From Thermohalobaculum sp965263335 (lineage in GTDB: Bacteria > Pseudomonadota > Alphaproteobacteria > Rhodobacterales > Rhodobacteraceae): a stretch of 64,000 nucleotides of DNA. Within the stretch, counting starts at the first letter, position 1. Each line of letters opens with the position of its first letter. Under the pieces are notes generated by a model. The model was given only the letters and a program-made list of their open reading frames with translations. It was not told where the DNA came from and searched no databases. Location: assembly GCA_965263335.1 (NCBI GenBank), contig CBDHHE010000001.1, positions 4,588,001 to 4,652,000 on the forward strand, written 5' to 3'. The position numbers and the translations under genes were made by a program. Below, one piece after another: positions 25,328 to 33,545 of the stretch.

Positions 25328-26557
25328 ATGGAGCACGGCAACCGGCCCTTGGGCGGTTGGGACTCCGGAAGGTCGGAACATCGGAGAAGATTCCGGTGGA
25401 CCCTCTTCGCCCGCGGTATCGTCGCGGGTACGCTCGCGTGGGCGCTCGTCATCGTCGGTGTTTCGGCGCTGGTTTCGTCCCAGCTCCAGCCATCGGATGA
25501 GGTGACTGCCGCCACGCAACCGAGCCCGCAGAACACGCGTGAGCGCATCCGCCAGGAACGCTCCGAGCGTTTCGCGGAATTGCGCCAGACCCCGGCCCGG
25601 ATCGCCGATCCGAGCACGTCCACCGACGTTGGGGAAGCGCCCGACCAGAGCGCGTCGCTGGACAACAAGGTGGAGGCGCAGCTCGCGCCGTCGGGAACAG
25701 AGACAGGCGGGCTCAGTGCGATCAAGGGACCGCTGGCTGCCGCGACCAGCGACTTGGTGTCCAGCGTACAGGGAGACGCCGGTCTCGGGACGCCCGCTCT
25801 GTCGCCGAGGTCCCGTCCGTCCTTGACGCTCGCCGGACCGGCCTTCGACGTGAACAGGCGCGGCTTCGCGGTGCCGCGCGGCACGCCGCTGATGTCAATC
25901 GTCATCGACCTCAATGAACGCGAGGCAGAGTCTTTCGAAGTCGAAACGTTGCGCACGCTGGGAATGCCCCTCACGGTGAAGGTTCCCGCGAATGACGCCG
26001 ATGCCCGCGACGTCGCCGAGCGTACCCGCGCCATGGGGCACGAGGTGCTGGCGGGCCTCGATCTCTCCTCGATCATGCTGTCGACCGAGCCGGTTGCGAC
26101 CGCCGCTGATGCGCGCCCGCCCGACGTGGTGAAGGACACCCTTCACCAGCTTGCCTCGCTCGACATGGCGATCGGCGCTGCAGGGCGGCTCGACCGGGCG
26201 GCCCCCCACGATCCCGTTGCCTTCCATCGCATGATGTCAATTCTGGCCGCGCACGGGTTCGCGTTTCTCGACTCGGGACGCGGACTGGGCTCGCTGGCCG
26301 AAACGGTCCCGAAAATGCTCGGTGTCGCGTTCGCCACCGGAAACGTTCGGATCACGGCGAGCGCCAACCCTGGCCAGATCATCGAACTCCTTGACCGAGG
26401 GGCTCTCATCGCCACGCAGCGCGGCAGCGTGATCGTGGTCGTGCCGCCGACGCCGCAGGTTCTGGGCACGCTCTTGCAGTGGGCGCTGACACGCGACGAG
26501 ACACCCTTGCGGATGGCGCCCCTGTCTGCGGTCATCGACAAGCGGCTCTCGGGCTGA
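25328..26557 (+). CDS. Divergent polysaccharide deacetylase family protein (YibQ-like)
   Basis: A 409-residue protein with one N-terminal membrane anchor (FARGIVAGTLAWALVIVGV at about residues 26-45), a low-complexity linker rich in Ser, Thr and Pro to about residue 200, then a barrel-like domain starting PLMSIVIDLNEREAES. This fits the divergent polysaccharide deacetylase family (formerly DUF610). The usual IVIDDLG motif reads IVIDLNE here, so the metal-binding Asp pair is incomplete and deacetylase activity is doubtful. The ATG at 25328 follows AGGACAGGCGG. It sits between trpE and trpG, an arrangement that I believe is common in Rhodobacterales; any link to tryptophan synthesis is unknown. 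Confidence 0.7.
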   Translation: MEHGNRPLGGWDSGRSEHRRRFRWTLFARGIVAGTLAWALVIVGVSALVSSQLQPSDEVTAATQPSPQNTRERIRQERSERFAELRQTPARIADPSTSTDVGEAPDQSASLDNKVEAQLAPSGTETGGLSAIKGPLAAATSDLVSSVQGDAGLGTPALSPRSRPSLTLAGPAFDVNRRGFAVPRGTPLMSIVIDLNEREAESFEVETLRTLGMPLTVKVPANDADARDVAERTRAMGHEVLAGLDLSSIMLSTEPVATAADARPPDVVKDTLHQLASLDMAIGAAGRLDRAAPHDPVAFHRMMSILAAHGFAFLDSGRGLGSLAETVPKMLGVAFATGNVRITASANPGQIIELLDRGALIATQRGSVIVVVPPTPQVLGTLLQWALTRDETPLRMAPLSAVIDKRLSG

Positions 26558-26563
26558 GCGGCC

Positions 26564-28066
26564 TCAGTTGAAGCTGCGCGCCATTGTGGCCGCCGCAATC
26601 AAAGCCTTCGACTTCGAGACGGTTTCCTGGAATTCGGCTTCCGGATCGCTGTCATACACCACGCCGCCGCCTGCCTGAACGTAGAGCGTGCCGTCCTTCA
26701 CGACACCCGTGCGCAGCGCGATGCAGGTGTCCATATCGCCCGCCGCGGAGAAATAGCCGACACCCCCCGCATAGACACCGCGCTTTTCCTTCTCGAGCTC
26801 GTCGATGATCTCCATGGCGCGGATTTTCGGCGCACCGGACACCGTGCCCGCCGGCAGGCCGGCCAGAAGCGCGGAAAGCGCATCGTGCTCATCGCTCAGC
26901 ACGCCATCCACGTTCGAGACGATGTGCATGACGTGAGAGTAACGCTCGACGGTGAACTGCTCGTTGGGATCAACCGTGCCGATCTTGGAAACACGGCCGA
27001 CATCGTTGCGCCCGAGGTCGAGCAGCATCAGATGTTCCGCGCATTCCTTCGGATCGGCGAGGAGTTCGCTCTCGAGCCTGGCATCCTCGGTGGCGTCCTT
27101 GCCGCGAGGCCGGGTGCCCGCGATGGGCCGAACGGTCACCGTGTCGCCGCGCACGCGCACAAGGATCTCGGGGCTCGCGCCCGTCACCTGGAACCCGCCG
27201 AAATCGAAAAAGAACATGTAGGGCGAGGGATTGAGCCGCCTGAGCGCGCGGTACAGTGCAAAGGCGGACACCTCGAGGGGCAGGGCCCAGCGCTGGGAGG
27301 GCACGACCTGGAAAACATCGCCCGCGCGAATGTACTCCTTGGCGCGCTCGACCATCTCCAGGTACTCGCCATGCGTGGTGTTCGAAACCGGGTTGACCGC
27401 CCGAACCGCATCCGTCGGCAACGCCGTGACGGGTGTCGAGCCCGCCGCCCGGTCTATGGCCTCGACCGCCGCTTCAAGCCGGGCGCGGGCGGCGGCATAG
27501 ACCGCCTCCGCCTCTGCCTCCGGATCGTGCCAGACCGGCGCGCAAAGACGAACCGTGTCGCGGATGTTGTCGACGATCGCGGTGAGAGACGGCCTGAGCA
27601 GGATCGCATCCGGCAATCCGAGGGGGTCGGGGTTCACATCAGGCAACCGTTCGACCAGCCGGATCATGTCGTATCCCAGATAGCCGAACAGACCTGCAGC
27701 CATCGGGGGCATGCCCTCGGGCATCTCGATGGCGCTCTCGGCGAGAAGGGCGCGCAGGCTCTCGAGGCTTCCCGTCGGCTCGGGCTGAAAGTGTTCGCGC
27801 GACATTGCCGGTGTACGGTTGATTTCGGCCCTGTCGCCCCGGCACTGCCAGACCAGATCGGGTCTGAGACCGATCACGCTGTAGCGTCCGCGGATCTCGC
27901 CGCCAGTGACTGACTCGAGCATGAAACAGTCGCGCTCGCCGCCCGCCAACTTCAGCATCAGCGACACCGCAGTGTCCTGATCCGCGACCAGATCGGTCCA
28001 GAGCAGACCGTTCTGCCCATCGTGCCAGGCGCTCGCGAAGGCATCGAAGGTGGGGAAAATGTCCAT
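26564..28066 (-). CDS. trpE: Anthranilate synthase component I
   Basis: Converts chorismate and ammonia to anthranilate. The ATG at 28066 gives 500 residues; longer in-frame starts reach into ppiD. The N-terminal regulatory region holds the LLESVTGGEIRGRYSVIG segment near the Trp-binding site, and the C-terminal chorismate domain includes PIAGTRPRG, LMLLDLGRNDVGRVS and LPAGTVSGAPKIRAMEIID. No leader peptide or attenuator was seen: only 22 bases separate it from the upstream ppiD, so the two are probably cotranscribed. Confidence 0.97.
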   Translation of the reverse strand: MDIFPTFDAFASAWHDGQNGLLWTDLVADQDTAVSLMLKLAGGERDCFMLESVTGGEIRGRYSVIGLRPDLVWQCRGDRAEINRTPAMSREHFQPEPTGSLESLRALLAESAIEMPEGMPPMAAGLFGYLGYDMIRLVERLPDVNPDPLGLPDAILLRPSLTAIVDNIRDTVRLCAPVWHDPEAEAEAVYAAARARLEAAVEAIDRAAGSTPVTALPTDAVRAVNPVSNTTHGEYLEMVERAKEYIRAGDVFQVVPSQRWALPLEVSAFALYRALRRLNPSPYMFFFDFGGFQVTGASPEILVRVRGDTVTVRPIAGTRPRGKDATEDARLESELLADPKECAEHLMLLDLGRNDVGRVSKIGTVDPNEQFTVERYSHVMHIVSNVDGVLSDEHDALSALLAGLPAGTVSGAPKIRAMEIIDELEKEKRGVYAGGVGYFSAAGDMDTCIALRTGVVKDGTLYVQAGGGVVYDSDPEAEFQETVSKSKALIAAATMARSFN

Positions 28067-28088
28067 CAAGATTGCTGGTTCGCCGTCT

Positions 28089-29996
28089 TCAGCGCGGCGT
28101 GGTCGACTGGCCGAGGTATCCGAACACCTCTTCGAGAGCTGTCTCGTCGACCACCGTACCATGCCGGGCTTCGATCGCGCGGCCGAAGTACTCGAACGTA
28201 TCACGCGCGAGACTTTGGTTCAGCGCGGTCTCGATCTGCTCGGTGTCGGAGGTGCGCCGCTCGTCGTCCAGCGGTACGATCTCGCCGACCCTGATCAGAT
28301 TGACCGAGTCATTGCCGGCGCCCCGCCCATGCACCACCGCGTCCTTCTCGCCTTCAAAGATCGACGTGACCAGATCAGGTGTCAGCTCAGGGGGCGGCGA
28401 TGATCGGGTAAACGCCGGCAAATCCCGGGTCACTTGACCGAGTTCTGTAGCGATCTCGGCCAGCTCGACGCCTCCCGCAGCGCGCTTGGCCAGTTGTTCC
28501 GCACGCTCATCCAGTGACTGGAGTTTTTTCTCGCGCTGCCAGGCCTCGACCACCCGTCCGCGAATGTCGCCGAGGTCCGGCAGATGGCTTTCGACGATTT
28601 CGATCACGTTGACGAGCAGGAAGCCGCCATTCTCCAGGGGGATCATGTCGCGTTCCTCGCCGTCGAGGGCGTCGAACACCTCGTCAAGAAACTCCGGATT
28701 GTCTGCGATCGCGGGTCGAGATGAGCCATTCGAACTGCCGTCGCGGGCAAGGCCATCGAACAGGCCGAGGGTCAAGCCGGTCTCCGTGGCGATCTCGTCC
28801 AGGCCAGCATTGGCGGCGCGCAGGTCTTCAATCTGATTGGCAATTTCTGGCGCACGGTCCAGGGCACGTTCACGCGCAAGCACGATCTGGATTGCACTCG
28901 CAACATCCTCGAACGGTGCGGCACCGCCCTCCTGAACCGCGATGACGTTGAGGAGCGCATGGCCGAAGGGTGTCGTCACGGGGCCTGCAATCCCAGGATC
29001 GGACAACGCGAACACCGCCTCGTCGGTCTCGGGCGCCAGGTCCCCTTGCCGCACCGTGCCGAGCGAAAGATCGCTCGCCGCAACCCCTTCCTCGGCGGCA
29101 ATGTCGGCAAACGTTGCGGTCTCTTCGGTCAGTCGGGTGAGCGCTGCCTCGGCAGCGGTCCTGTCCTCGAACACGATCTGCTCGACCGTACGCGCTGACT
29201 CCACCGAATACCGCTCCTGATTTTCGTCATAATAGGCGCGGGCCTCATCCTCCGATGGCGCCATCGTGTCCGCCATGGCAGCAACGTCGACGTGCAGGAA
29301 CTCGCCGGCACGTCGCTCCGGTTCGACGAACGCACTTTCGTTCGCGGAAAAATGTGCCTCAAGGGCTTCCTCACCCGGCTCGCCCGGATCGGTGCCGAGC
29401 TCAAGCGGCAGACTGAGCACGGTGATCCCGCGTGATTCGCCCCGGTAGCCGGCGACTTTCTCCGAGATGCCAGGTGGTGAGACCATTCCAGGTTCAAGCA
29501 CGTCGCGCAGAATTTGTTGACCGAGCAGGGTGCGTGTCAGGTCCTCGAATTCGTATGTCTCGAACCCGGCATTTGCCAGACGGGTCTGATAGGTGAACTG
29601 CGAGAAACCGCCCTGCCCATCGAGAAACTCAGGGTTTGTGCTGATCGTATCGCGTACTGCCTCCGGCGGGATGGCAATTCCGAGTGTGCTCAGTTCCTCT
29701 GCGAACGCCGCATCCCGCATCAATCCGGCGAGCACCATGCCGTCAACATTGGCGGCTCTCAGGGTATCATAGGGCACCAGTTGTCCCTGCTGACGTGAGA
29801 TCAGGTTGCGTTGGCGGTTCATCGCGTTTGCAAAGCGCTCGGCAGAGACTTCGGTCTGCCCGACGCGTGCAATCATGCTCTCCAGGCGGAAGCTGAAAAT
29901 GTCGCCGATGCCCCAGACCGCGAAGCTGGCGATAAGCAGCAGAATCAGAATTTTCGCAACCCAGGACTTGGCGCCCTTGCGCAAGCTGTCGAGCAT
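28089..29996 (-). CDS. PpiD-like membrane-anchored peptidyl-prolyl isomerase
   Basis: A 635-residue periplasmic folding factor anchored by a single N-terminal helix (ILILLLIASFAVWGIGDIF). It has the SurA_N-type chaperone segment (VNGQ-like VGQTEVSAERFANAMN) and a central parvulin-like region (ARTVEQIVFEDRTAAEA through AVFALSDPGIAGPVTTPFGHALLNV), then a second helical portion. The domain order matches PpiD, which assists newly translocated proteins at the SecYEG exit. Parvulin activity is uncertain because key residues are weakly conserved, as in E. coli PpiD. It is upstream of trpE in the same direction. Confidence 0.88.
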   Translation of the reverse strand: MLDSLRKGAKSWVAKILILLLIASFAVWGIGDIFSFRLESMIARVGQTEVSAERFANAMNRQRNLISRQQGQLVPYDTLRAANVDGMVLAGLMRDAAFAEELSTLGIAIPPEAVRDTISTNPEFLDGQGGFSQFTYQTRLANAGFETYEFEDLTRTLLGQQILRDVLEPGMVSPPGISEKVAGYRGESRGITVLSLPLELGTDPGEPGEEALEAHFSANESAFVEPERRAGEFLHVDVAAMADTMAPSEDEARAYYDENQERYSVESARTVEQIVFEDRTAAEAALTRLTEETATFADIAAEEGVAASDLSLGTVRQGDLAPETDEAVFALSDPGIAGPVTTPFGHALLNVIAVQEGGAAPFEDVASAIQIVLARERALDRAPEIANQIEDLRAANAGLDEIATETGLTLGLFDGLARDGSSNGSSRPAIADNPEFLDEVFDALDGEERDMIPLENGGFLLVNVIEIVESHLPDLGDIRGRVVEAWQREKKLQSLDERAEQLAKRAAGGVELAEIATELGQVTRDLPAFTRSSPPPELTPDLVTSIFEGEKDAVVHGRGAGNDSVNLIRVGEIVPLDDERRTSDTEQIETALNQSLARDTFEYFGRAIEARHGTVVDETALEEVFGYLGQSTTPR

Positions 29997-30145
29997 GCGG
30001 TTCCCCTGTCAGCTTTGCACCGGCCAACCATATGCCCGCTGCGTCAGACAGGGTGTACTTACTGCGCTCTTGCGGGGCCGACAAGAAGAGAGGCGCCGAG
30101 CGACCTGGATCACGTTGGTGGAGGTCGGTTCGCCGAGGCACAAAG

Positions 30146-30167
30146 AAGGGAGCGCGTGCGCTCCCTT
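30146..30167 (-). terminator. Terminator downstream of the STAS-CheY-EAL operon
   Basis: AAGGGAGCGC and GCGCTCCCTT form a perfect ten-base-pair inverted repeat around a two-base centre. It begins 28 bases past the EAL stop codon and, on the minus strand, is followed by CTTTG. This is the expected place for an intrinsic terminator isolating the signalling operon from ppiD. The rest of the 199-base gap (29997-30195) shows no gene and probably contains the ppiD promoter. Confidence 0.75.
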
Positions 30168-30195
30168 AATGCAAGCCGGTGAAGGACCCGGCCTG

Positions 30196-31011
30196 TTAGG
30201 CTACGCTCGGTACATCCCAACCTGTGTTGAGATCGAGCCACTCGGTGAAGCTGTCCTCAGGCATTGGCCTCGCAATCGCAAATCCTTGCTGACCTCCCAC
30301 CCCGATTTCGGCAAGAATGTCGATCTGGATGCGTGTCTCCACGCCCTTTGCGATCAGCGGAATGCCAAGACTGTCAGTGACTTCCGCGAGCGCGCTCACC
30401 TGGTCTTCGGCGGCGTCCGATTCTCCCAGTTCGCTGACGGTCTTACGGTCGATCTTGGCAGAGTTGGTCCGGAGCCGCTTGAGCGTCTCGGGTGAGACCG
30501 GGGTCACTCCAAGATCGTCGACGATCAGCTTGACGCCGTGTTCGTGCAGGCGATCTATGTTGGCGAGCGCACTTTCAGCGCCGGGCTCGGATGCCACGTT
30601 TTCAGCAACCTCGATGGCAAGGTTGGACGGGCTGATCGCGGCATTGTCGAGAGCCAGTTTGATCCGATCAACCACCCCATCTGCCTGCAGTTCCAAGCCA
30701 GTGAGGTTTATCGACACGAGCTCGGGCGCAATGCCCCGCTCAGCCCATGAAGCAAACGCAGTACAGGTCTTGATCAGCAGCACTTCACCGATAGGTGCCA
30801 GTAGCCCGTTCTTGTCTGCGACATCGAGAAAGGACATCGGCGAAATGATGCCGTACTCCGGGTCGATAAAGCGGGGCAGAGCCTCTGCCGACAGCATGTT
30901 GACACCGGCACGGTCCATAGCTGGCTGGAACCAGGGCGCGATGAAATCGCGTTCCAATCCGATTTTCAGCCGCTCCAGCAACTGCTCGTCGGTCAAGTTG
31001 TCTGCGCTCAT
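30196..31011 (-). CDS. Degenerate EAL-domain protein (probable c-di-GMP effector)
   Basis: A 271-residue stand-alone EAL domain without GGDEF, PAS or membrane parts. Expected active-site positions: E43 (AEALPRF), N102 (SINLTG), E134 (IEVAE), D165-D166 (IVDDLG), K186 (AKID) and Q242 (QQGF) are present, but AEGVE reads AKGVE, so Lys222 replaces the Glu proposed as general base (E352 in RocR; the spacing of 36 from K186 and 20 to Q242 fits). The loop-6 DFGTGYSS is replaced by DLGVTPVS. Phosphodiesterase activity is therefore unlikely; ligand binding may persist. It is the third gene of the STAS-cheY-EAL operon, 15 bases after cheY. Confidence 0.85.
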   Translation of the reverse strand: MSADNLTDEQLLERLKIGLERDFIAPWFQPAMDRAGVNMLSAEALPRFIDPEYGIISPMSFLDVADKNGLLAPIGEVLLIKTCTAFASWAERGIAPELVSINLTGLELQADGVVDRIKLALDNAAISPSNLAIEVAENVASEPGAESALANIDRLHEHGVKLIVDDLGVTPVSPETLKRLRTNSAKIDRKTVSELGESDAAEDQVSALAEVTDSLGIPLIAKGVETRIQIDILAEIGVGGQQGFAIARPMPEDSFTEWLDLNTGWDVPSVA

Positions 31012-31026
31012 GGTGTGGTTCCCTCT

Positions 31027-31395
31027 TCAGCCAATGAATTTCTTGACGGTGAGCTCGAGTTGGAGCTCGTTGAAGGGCTTGACGATCCAGCCCGAAGCGC
31101 CCGCTTTCTTGCCGGCACGCATCTTTTCTGCCTGTCCCTCTGTGGTCAGCATGACCAGCGGAAGGCCATCGAAGTTACCGCTCTCGCGGACTTTTGCGAT
31201 GAACTCGAGTCCGTCCAATCGCGGCATGTTGAGGTCGGTGATCACCAGGTCGACAGCCTCCGCAGCATCGAGCTGCTCCAGGCCTTCGACACCGTCTTCC
31301 GCCTCAATGATGTTGTAACCCATTGGTTCGAGGGCAAAACGGACTGCCTGACGAATGCTCTTTGAATCGTCAACCGTGAGGATTGTCTTGCTCAT
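31027..31395 (-). CDS. CheY-like single-domain response regulator
   Basis: A 122-residue receiver domain with nothing attached. Acidic pocket Asp9-Asp10, phosphoacceptor Asp54 (VITDLNMPRLDG), Thr84/Thr85 (VMLTTEGQ) and Lys106 (IVKPFNE) are all present, so it should be phosphorylatable. The sequence resembles chemotaxis CheY proteins found next to STAS genes in Alphaproteobacteria. No CheA, CheW, CheR, CheB or receptor gene is in this window, so its kinase must be elsewhere. It lies 16 bases after the STAS gene and 15 bases before the EAL gene. Confidence 0.92.
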   Translation of the reverse strand: MSKTILTVDDSKSIRQAVRFALEPMGYNIIEAEDGVEGLEQLDAAEAVDLVITDLNMPRLDGLEFIAKVRESGNFDGLPLVMLTTEGQAEKMRAGKKAGASGWIVKPFNELQLELTVKKFIG

Positions 31396-31411
31396 GGGAC
31401 TGCGATCCTTC

Positions 31412-31696
31412 CTACTTCAAACTTATGCTGTTCAGCGATGCGTCAGCCTCGGCGGAAGCCACCATTCGGATGCCTGCTGCATCGGCTGATCGTTTCGCGG
31501 CGATCATCAATTGAAGAGCGATCAGATTGGGATGCTCTTCCGACAGCCCGATTTGCATTTCACCGCCGCTTTCCTGCGCGCTCGCGAGCGCAGCGCGCAG
31601 TTCCTCAAGCACCGTTCCCGCGTCTGCGGGCGTCAGCGATGCGGGGATGATGATTTCCCCAGTCTTAACTGGATTTTCCGCTGCGGATTCCGTCAC
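31412..31696 (-). CDS. Chemotaxis-type STAS domain protein
   Basis: A 94-residue protein. The GTG at 31696 is chosen because GGAGGAG lies eight bases upstream; the in-frame ATG at 31765 has no such site. The sequence follows the small STAS/MlaB-type fold: GEIIIPASLTPADAGTVLEEL, then ALQLMIAAKRSAD, like the xLQ.L.AA..A helix of STAS proteins in che operons. The conserved phosphoacceptor Ser/Thr before this helix is not obvious (GLSEEHPNLIALQ). It is the first gene of the STAS-cheY-EAL operon and diverges from the 423-residue protein at 31837. Confidence 0.75.
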   Translation of the reverse strand: MTESAAENPVKTGEIIIPASLTPADAGTVLEELRAALASAQESGGEMQIGLSEEHPNLIALQLMIAAKRSADAAGIRMVASAEADASLNSISLK

Positions 31697-31836
31697 GTCC
31701 CAGGCTCCTCCAGGTGAATGGATGTCCGGGTCATACGGAACGCAGGTGAAAAGCTGATTAATCACTCAAAAGTATTGGTCGTTAGAAATTCGAAATCTTT
31801 CGGGGCTATGACACCCTCAATCGTTTGGAGGGCAAA

Positions 31837-33108
31837 ATGGCGTTAGCTCAATCAAGCCGGCACGCGCCGGCGCCGCTGGCTGAAGAACTGTCTGGTGCGC
31901 GACAGTTGCTCGGAGCACGACTGGATCAGTCATCAGCAACTCTGCAGGCGCTTCGCGGCGCGTTTCGTGGACTAGGCAACTTGCCATGGGGCGACGAGTT
32001 CTCTGGGGTCGCTCCCTCGCAGCGCGTCGTCGAGCTTTCGGCTCTGCTTGAATCGATTGCTTACGAGAGTGCCGTCTCCTCTGCGTTTGTATGGATAACA
32101 TACGCGCGCGAAATGGTGCAGTCCGCTGTTGCAGATGCGCCTGAAACAGCCCGTCGCACAACCGCAGCGTTGGATGTGTGCGAAGAACGTCTTGCGGCAT
32201 TCGAATTCGCCGTCACAACCGTGGACCGCGAGATCTCGGCATCATCCCAAGCGTTGCAGCGCGCTGCAGATGCGACCGCAACTGAAGGCGGTGCTTGGGC
32301 ACAGGTTGCAAAGCGTCTCGAGCGGCGCACAGGGGCGCCGCTCGGTCGCGTTGCAGCGCTCATGCAGGCGCGCGACTCGTTTGACCAAAGACTGGACCAC
32401 CTGCTTGCAGGTATCGAAATGGCGGCCTCTTGCCAGCCCCGCGAGCGGGACGTCATCATGACACTTGTCGCTGTGCAGCTTCGGGGTCTTTCGGATTGCA
32501 TCATCAGTACGCGCGTCCAAACCGAAGAGGAGCTTGATGGTCTTGCTACAACGCTGCAAGCCGCCTCGGGCGACCTGGACGCAACCCGAATCGCCATGGC
32601 TCATGAAGCGCTGAATGATCTCGCACTCAGCGCACCTGGCGTTGTGGCTGATGCATACAGCCGGCTGAAGTCAGCAGCCGACGACGTCGCTTCGCTGATC
32701 GCCGAACTTTTCACTGGTGTGAAAGATGCGCCTTGCAACGATGACGGAACCCAAAACGGTATGGCCTCTCTCCTGAGTGCGCCTTGGGAGCGTGTGGCCT
32801 TGCTGCTGGGTGAAGTTGGCGTGATCGAGAAGTCCGGTTCGCTCGAACCTGGGGCGCCGGTCACGACGGGAAGGTCTCGTCTGATCGATATCCACAGCAA
32901 GCTCGCGCGGTTGCGCCGGGAGTTTACGGGTCTTGATCGTGATGCTCAGGCAATGCTGTTCTTTGCAGAGTCAGCAAATGACCAGGTGGGCCAACCTGTT
33001 ACTGCGGAGCTGGTTGAACAGGCAGACATCGCTGCTTTCGTTGATCTTTACTCCACGGATGAAGAGCGGGCCGCCCACAAAGCAACGCTCGACAGGCTTT
33101 CGATCTAA
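31837..33108 (+). CDS. Helical cytoplasmic protein of unknown function with a CheZ-like DxxxQ motif
   Basis: I do not recognise this 423-residue protein. The ATG at 31837 has GGAGGG four bases upstream. It appears almost entirely alpha-helical, lacks a signal peptide and membrane segments, and is rich in Ala, Glu, Arg and Leu. Residues 176-190 (MQARDSFDQRLDHLL) contain Asp180-x3-Gln184, the spacing of the catalytic Asp/Gln of the CheY phosphatase CheZ, and resemble the Q.hD...QRleH helix of chemotaxis-associated proteins. A second helical segment near residue 350 reads RLIDIHSKLARLRREF. It is transcribed divergently from STAS-cheY-EAL. A role as a CheY-P phosphatase or partner is a hypothesis only. 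Confidence 0.6.
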   Translation: MALAQSSRHAPAPLAEELSGARQLLGARLDQSSATLQALRGAFRGLGNLPWGDEFSGVAPSQRVVELSALLESIAYESAVSSAFVWITYAREMVQSAVADAPETARRTTAALDVCEERLAAFEFAVTTVDREISASSQALQRAADATATEGGAWAQVAKRLERRTGAPLGRVAALMQARDSFDQRLDHLLAGIEMAASCQPRERDVIMTLVAVQLRGLSDCIISTRVQTEEELDGLATTLQAASGDLDATRIAMAHEALNDLALSAPGVVADAYSRLKSAADDVASLIAELFTGVKDAPCNDDGTQNGMASLLSAPWERVALLLGEVGVIEKSGSLEPGAPVTTGRSRLIDIHSKLARLRREFTGLDRDAQAMLFFAESANDQVGQPVTAELVEQADIAAFVDLYSTDEERAAHKATLDRLSI

Positions 33109-33192
33109 GATGCCGTCAATCGCGAAGAACTAGCTGGTTCAAGCCACGGTGTCGGCGAGTTGGGCGGCAAACGGCTCTCCATCTCTCCGTTG

Positions 33193-33441
33193 CTACCGGA
33201 TCTTTGGTTCGGCTTCTTGCGAAGCTTCGGAAATGGTTTCGTTCCGGTCGCCGAACAGAAACCCGAGCATCGAGCCGCGGCAGTCGTGCGCGGCATCATC
33301 TGCCCTTGCCTCCGCAAGCGTGGCTTTCAACTTTGCGCGCAGTTCATCCTGATCGGCGCCGCCGCGTGCGAGAACGGGATTGCTTGCCAGTGTCATTGCT
33401 CCGAGCGCAAGGGCGCTGGTGATGTTGCTGAAGAGGCGCAT
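33193..33441 (-). CDS. Small secreted protein of unknown function
   Basis: The ATG at 33441, preceded by AAGGA at good spacing, gives 82 residues: a signal peptide (LFSNITSALALGAMTLASNPVLA), then a short charged helix beginning RGGADQDELRAKLKATLAEA, a single Cys and a C-terminus ending EAEPKIR. No family is recognised. An in-frame start further upstream adds 51 residues lacking signal character. It is convergent with the unknown helical protein. The single cysteine after the cleavage site is not in a lipobox. Confidence 0.5.
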   Translation of the reverse strand: MRLFSNITSALALGAMTLASNPVLARGGADQDELRAKLKATLAEARADDAAHDCRGSMLGFLFGDRNETISEASQEAEPKIR

Positions 33442-33545
33442 CGCTTGTTCCTTGTGTGTCCTGTTGATGACACTCATATGGCAAGCCATCCAGCAACGAC
33501 AAAACAATCGAGTTGACCTTCGCGTCAGTTTTGCGTGATCGGCAT

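Noticed and set aside
28067..28088. Tryptophan attenuator or leader peptide before trpE
   Set aside because: Only 22 bases separate trpE from ppiD and no Trp-codon cluster or hairpin pair is present.
31758..31772. Second CtrA box upstream of the STAS operon (TTAA-N7-AAAG)
   Set aside because: The second half-site has two mismatches, so it is not a credible CtrA site.
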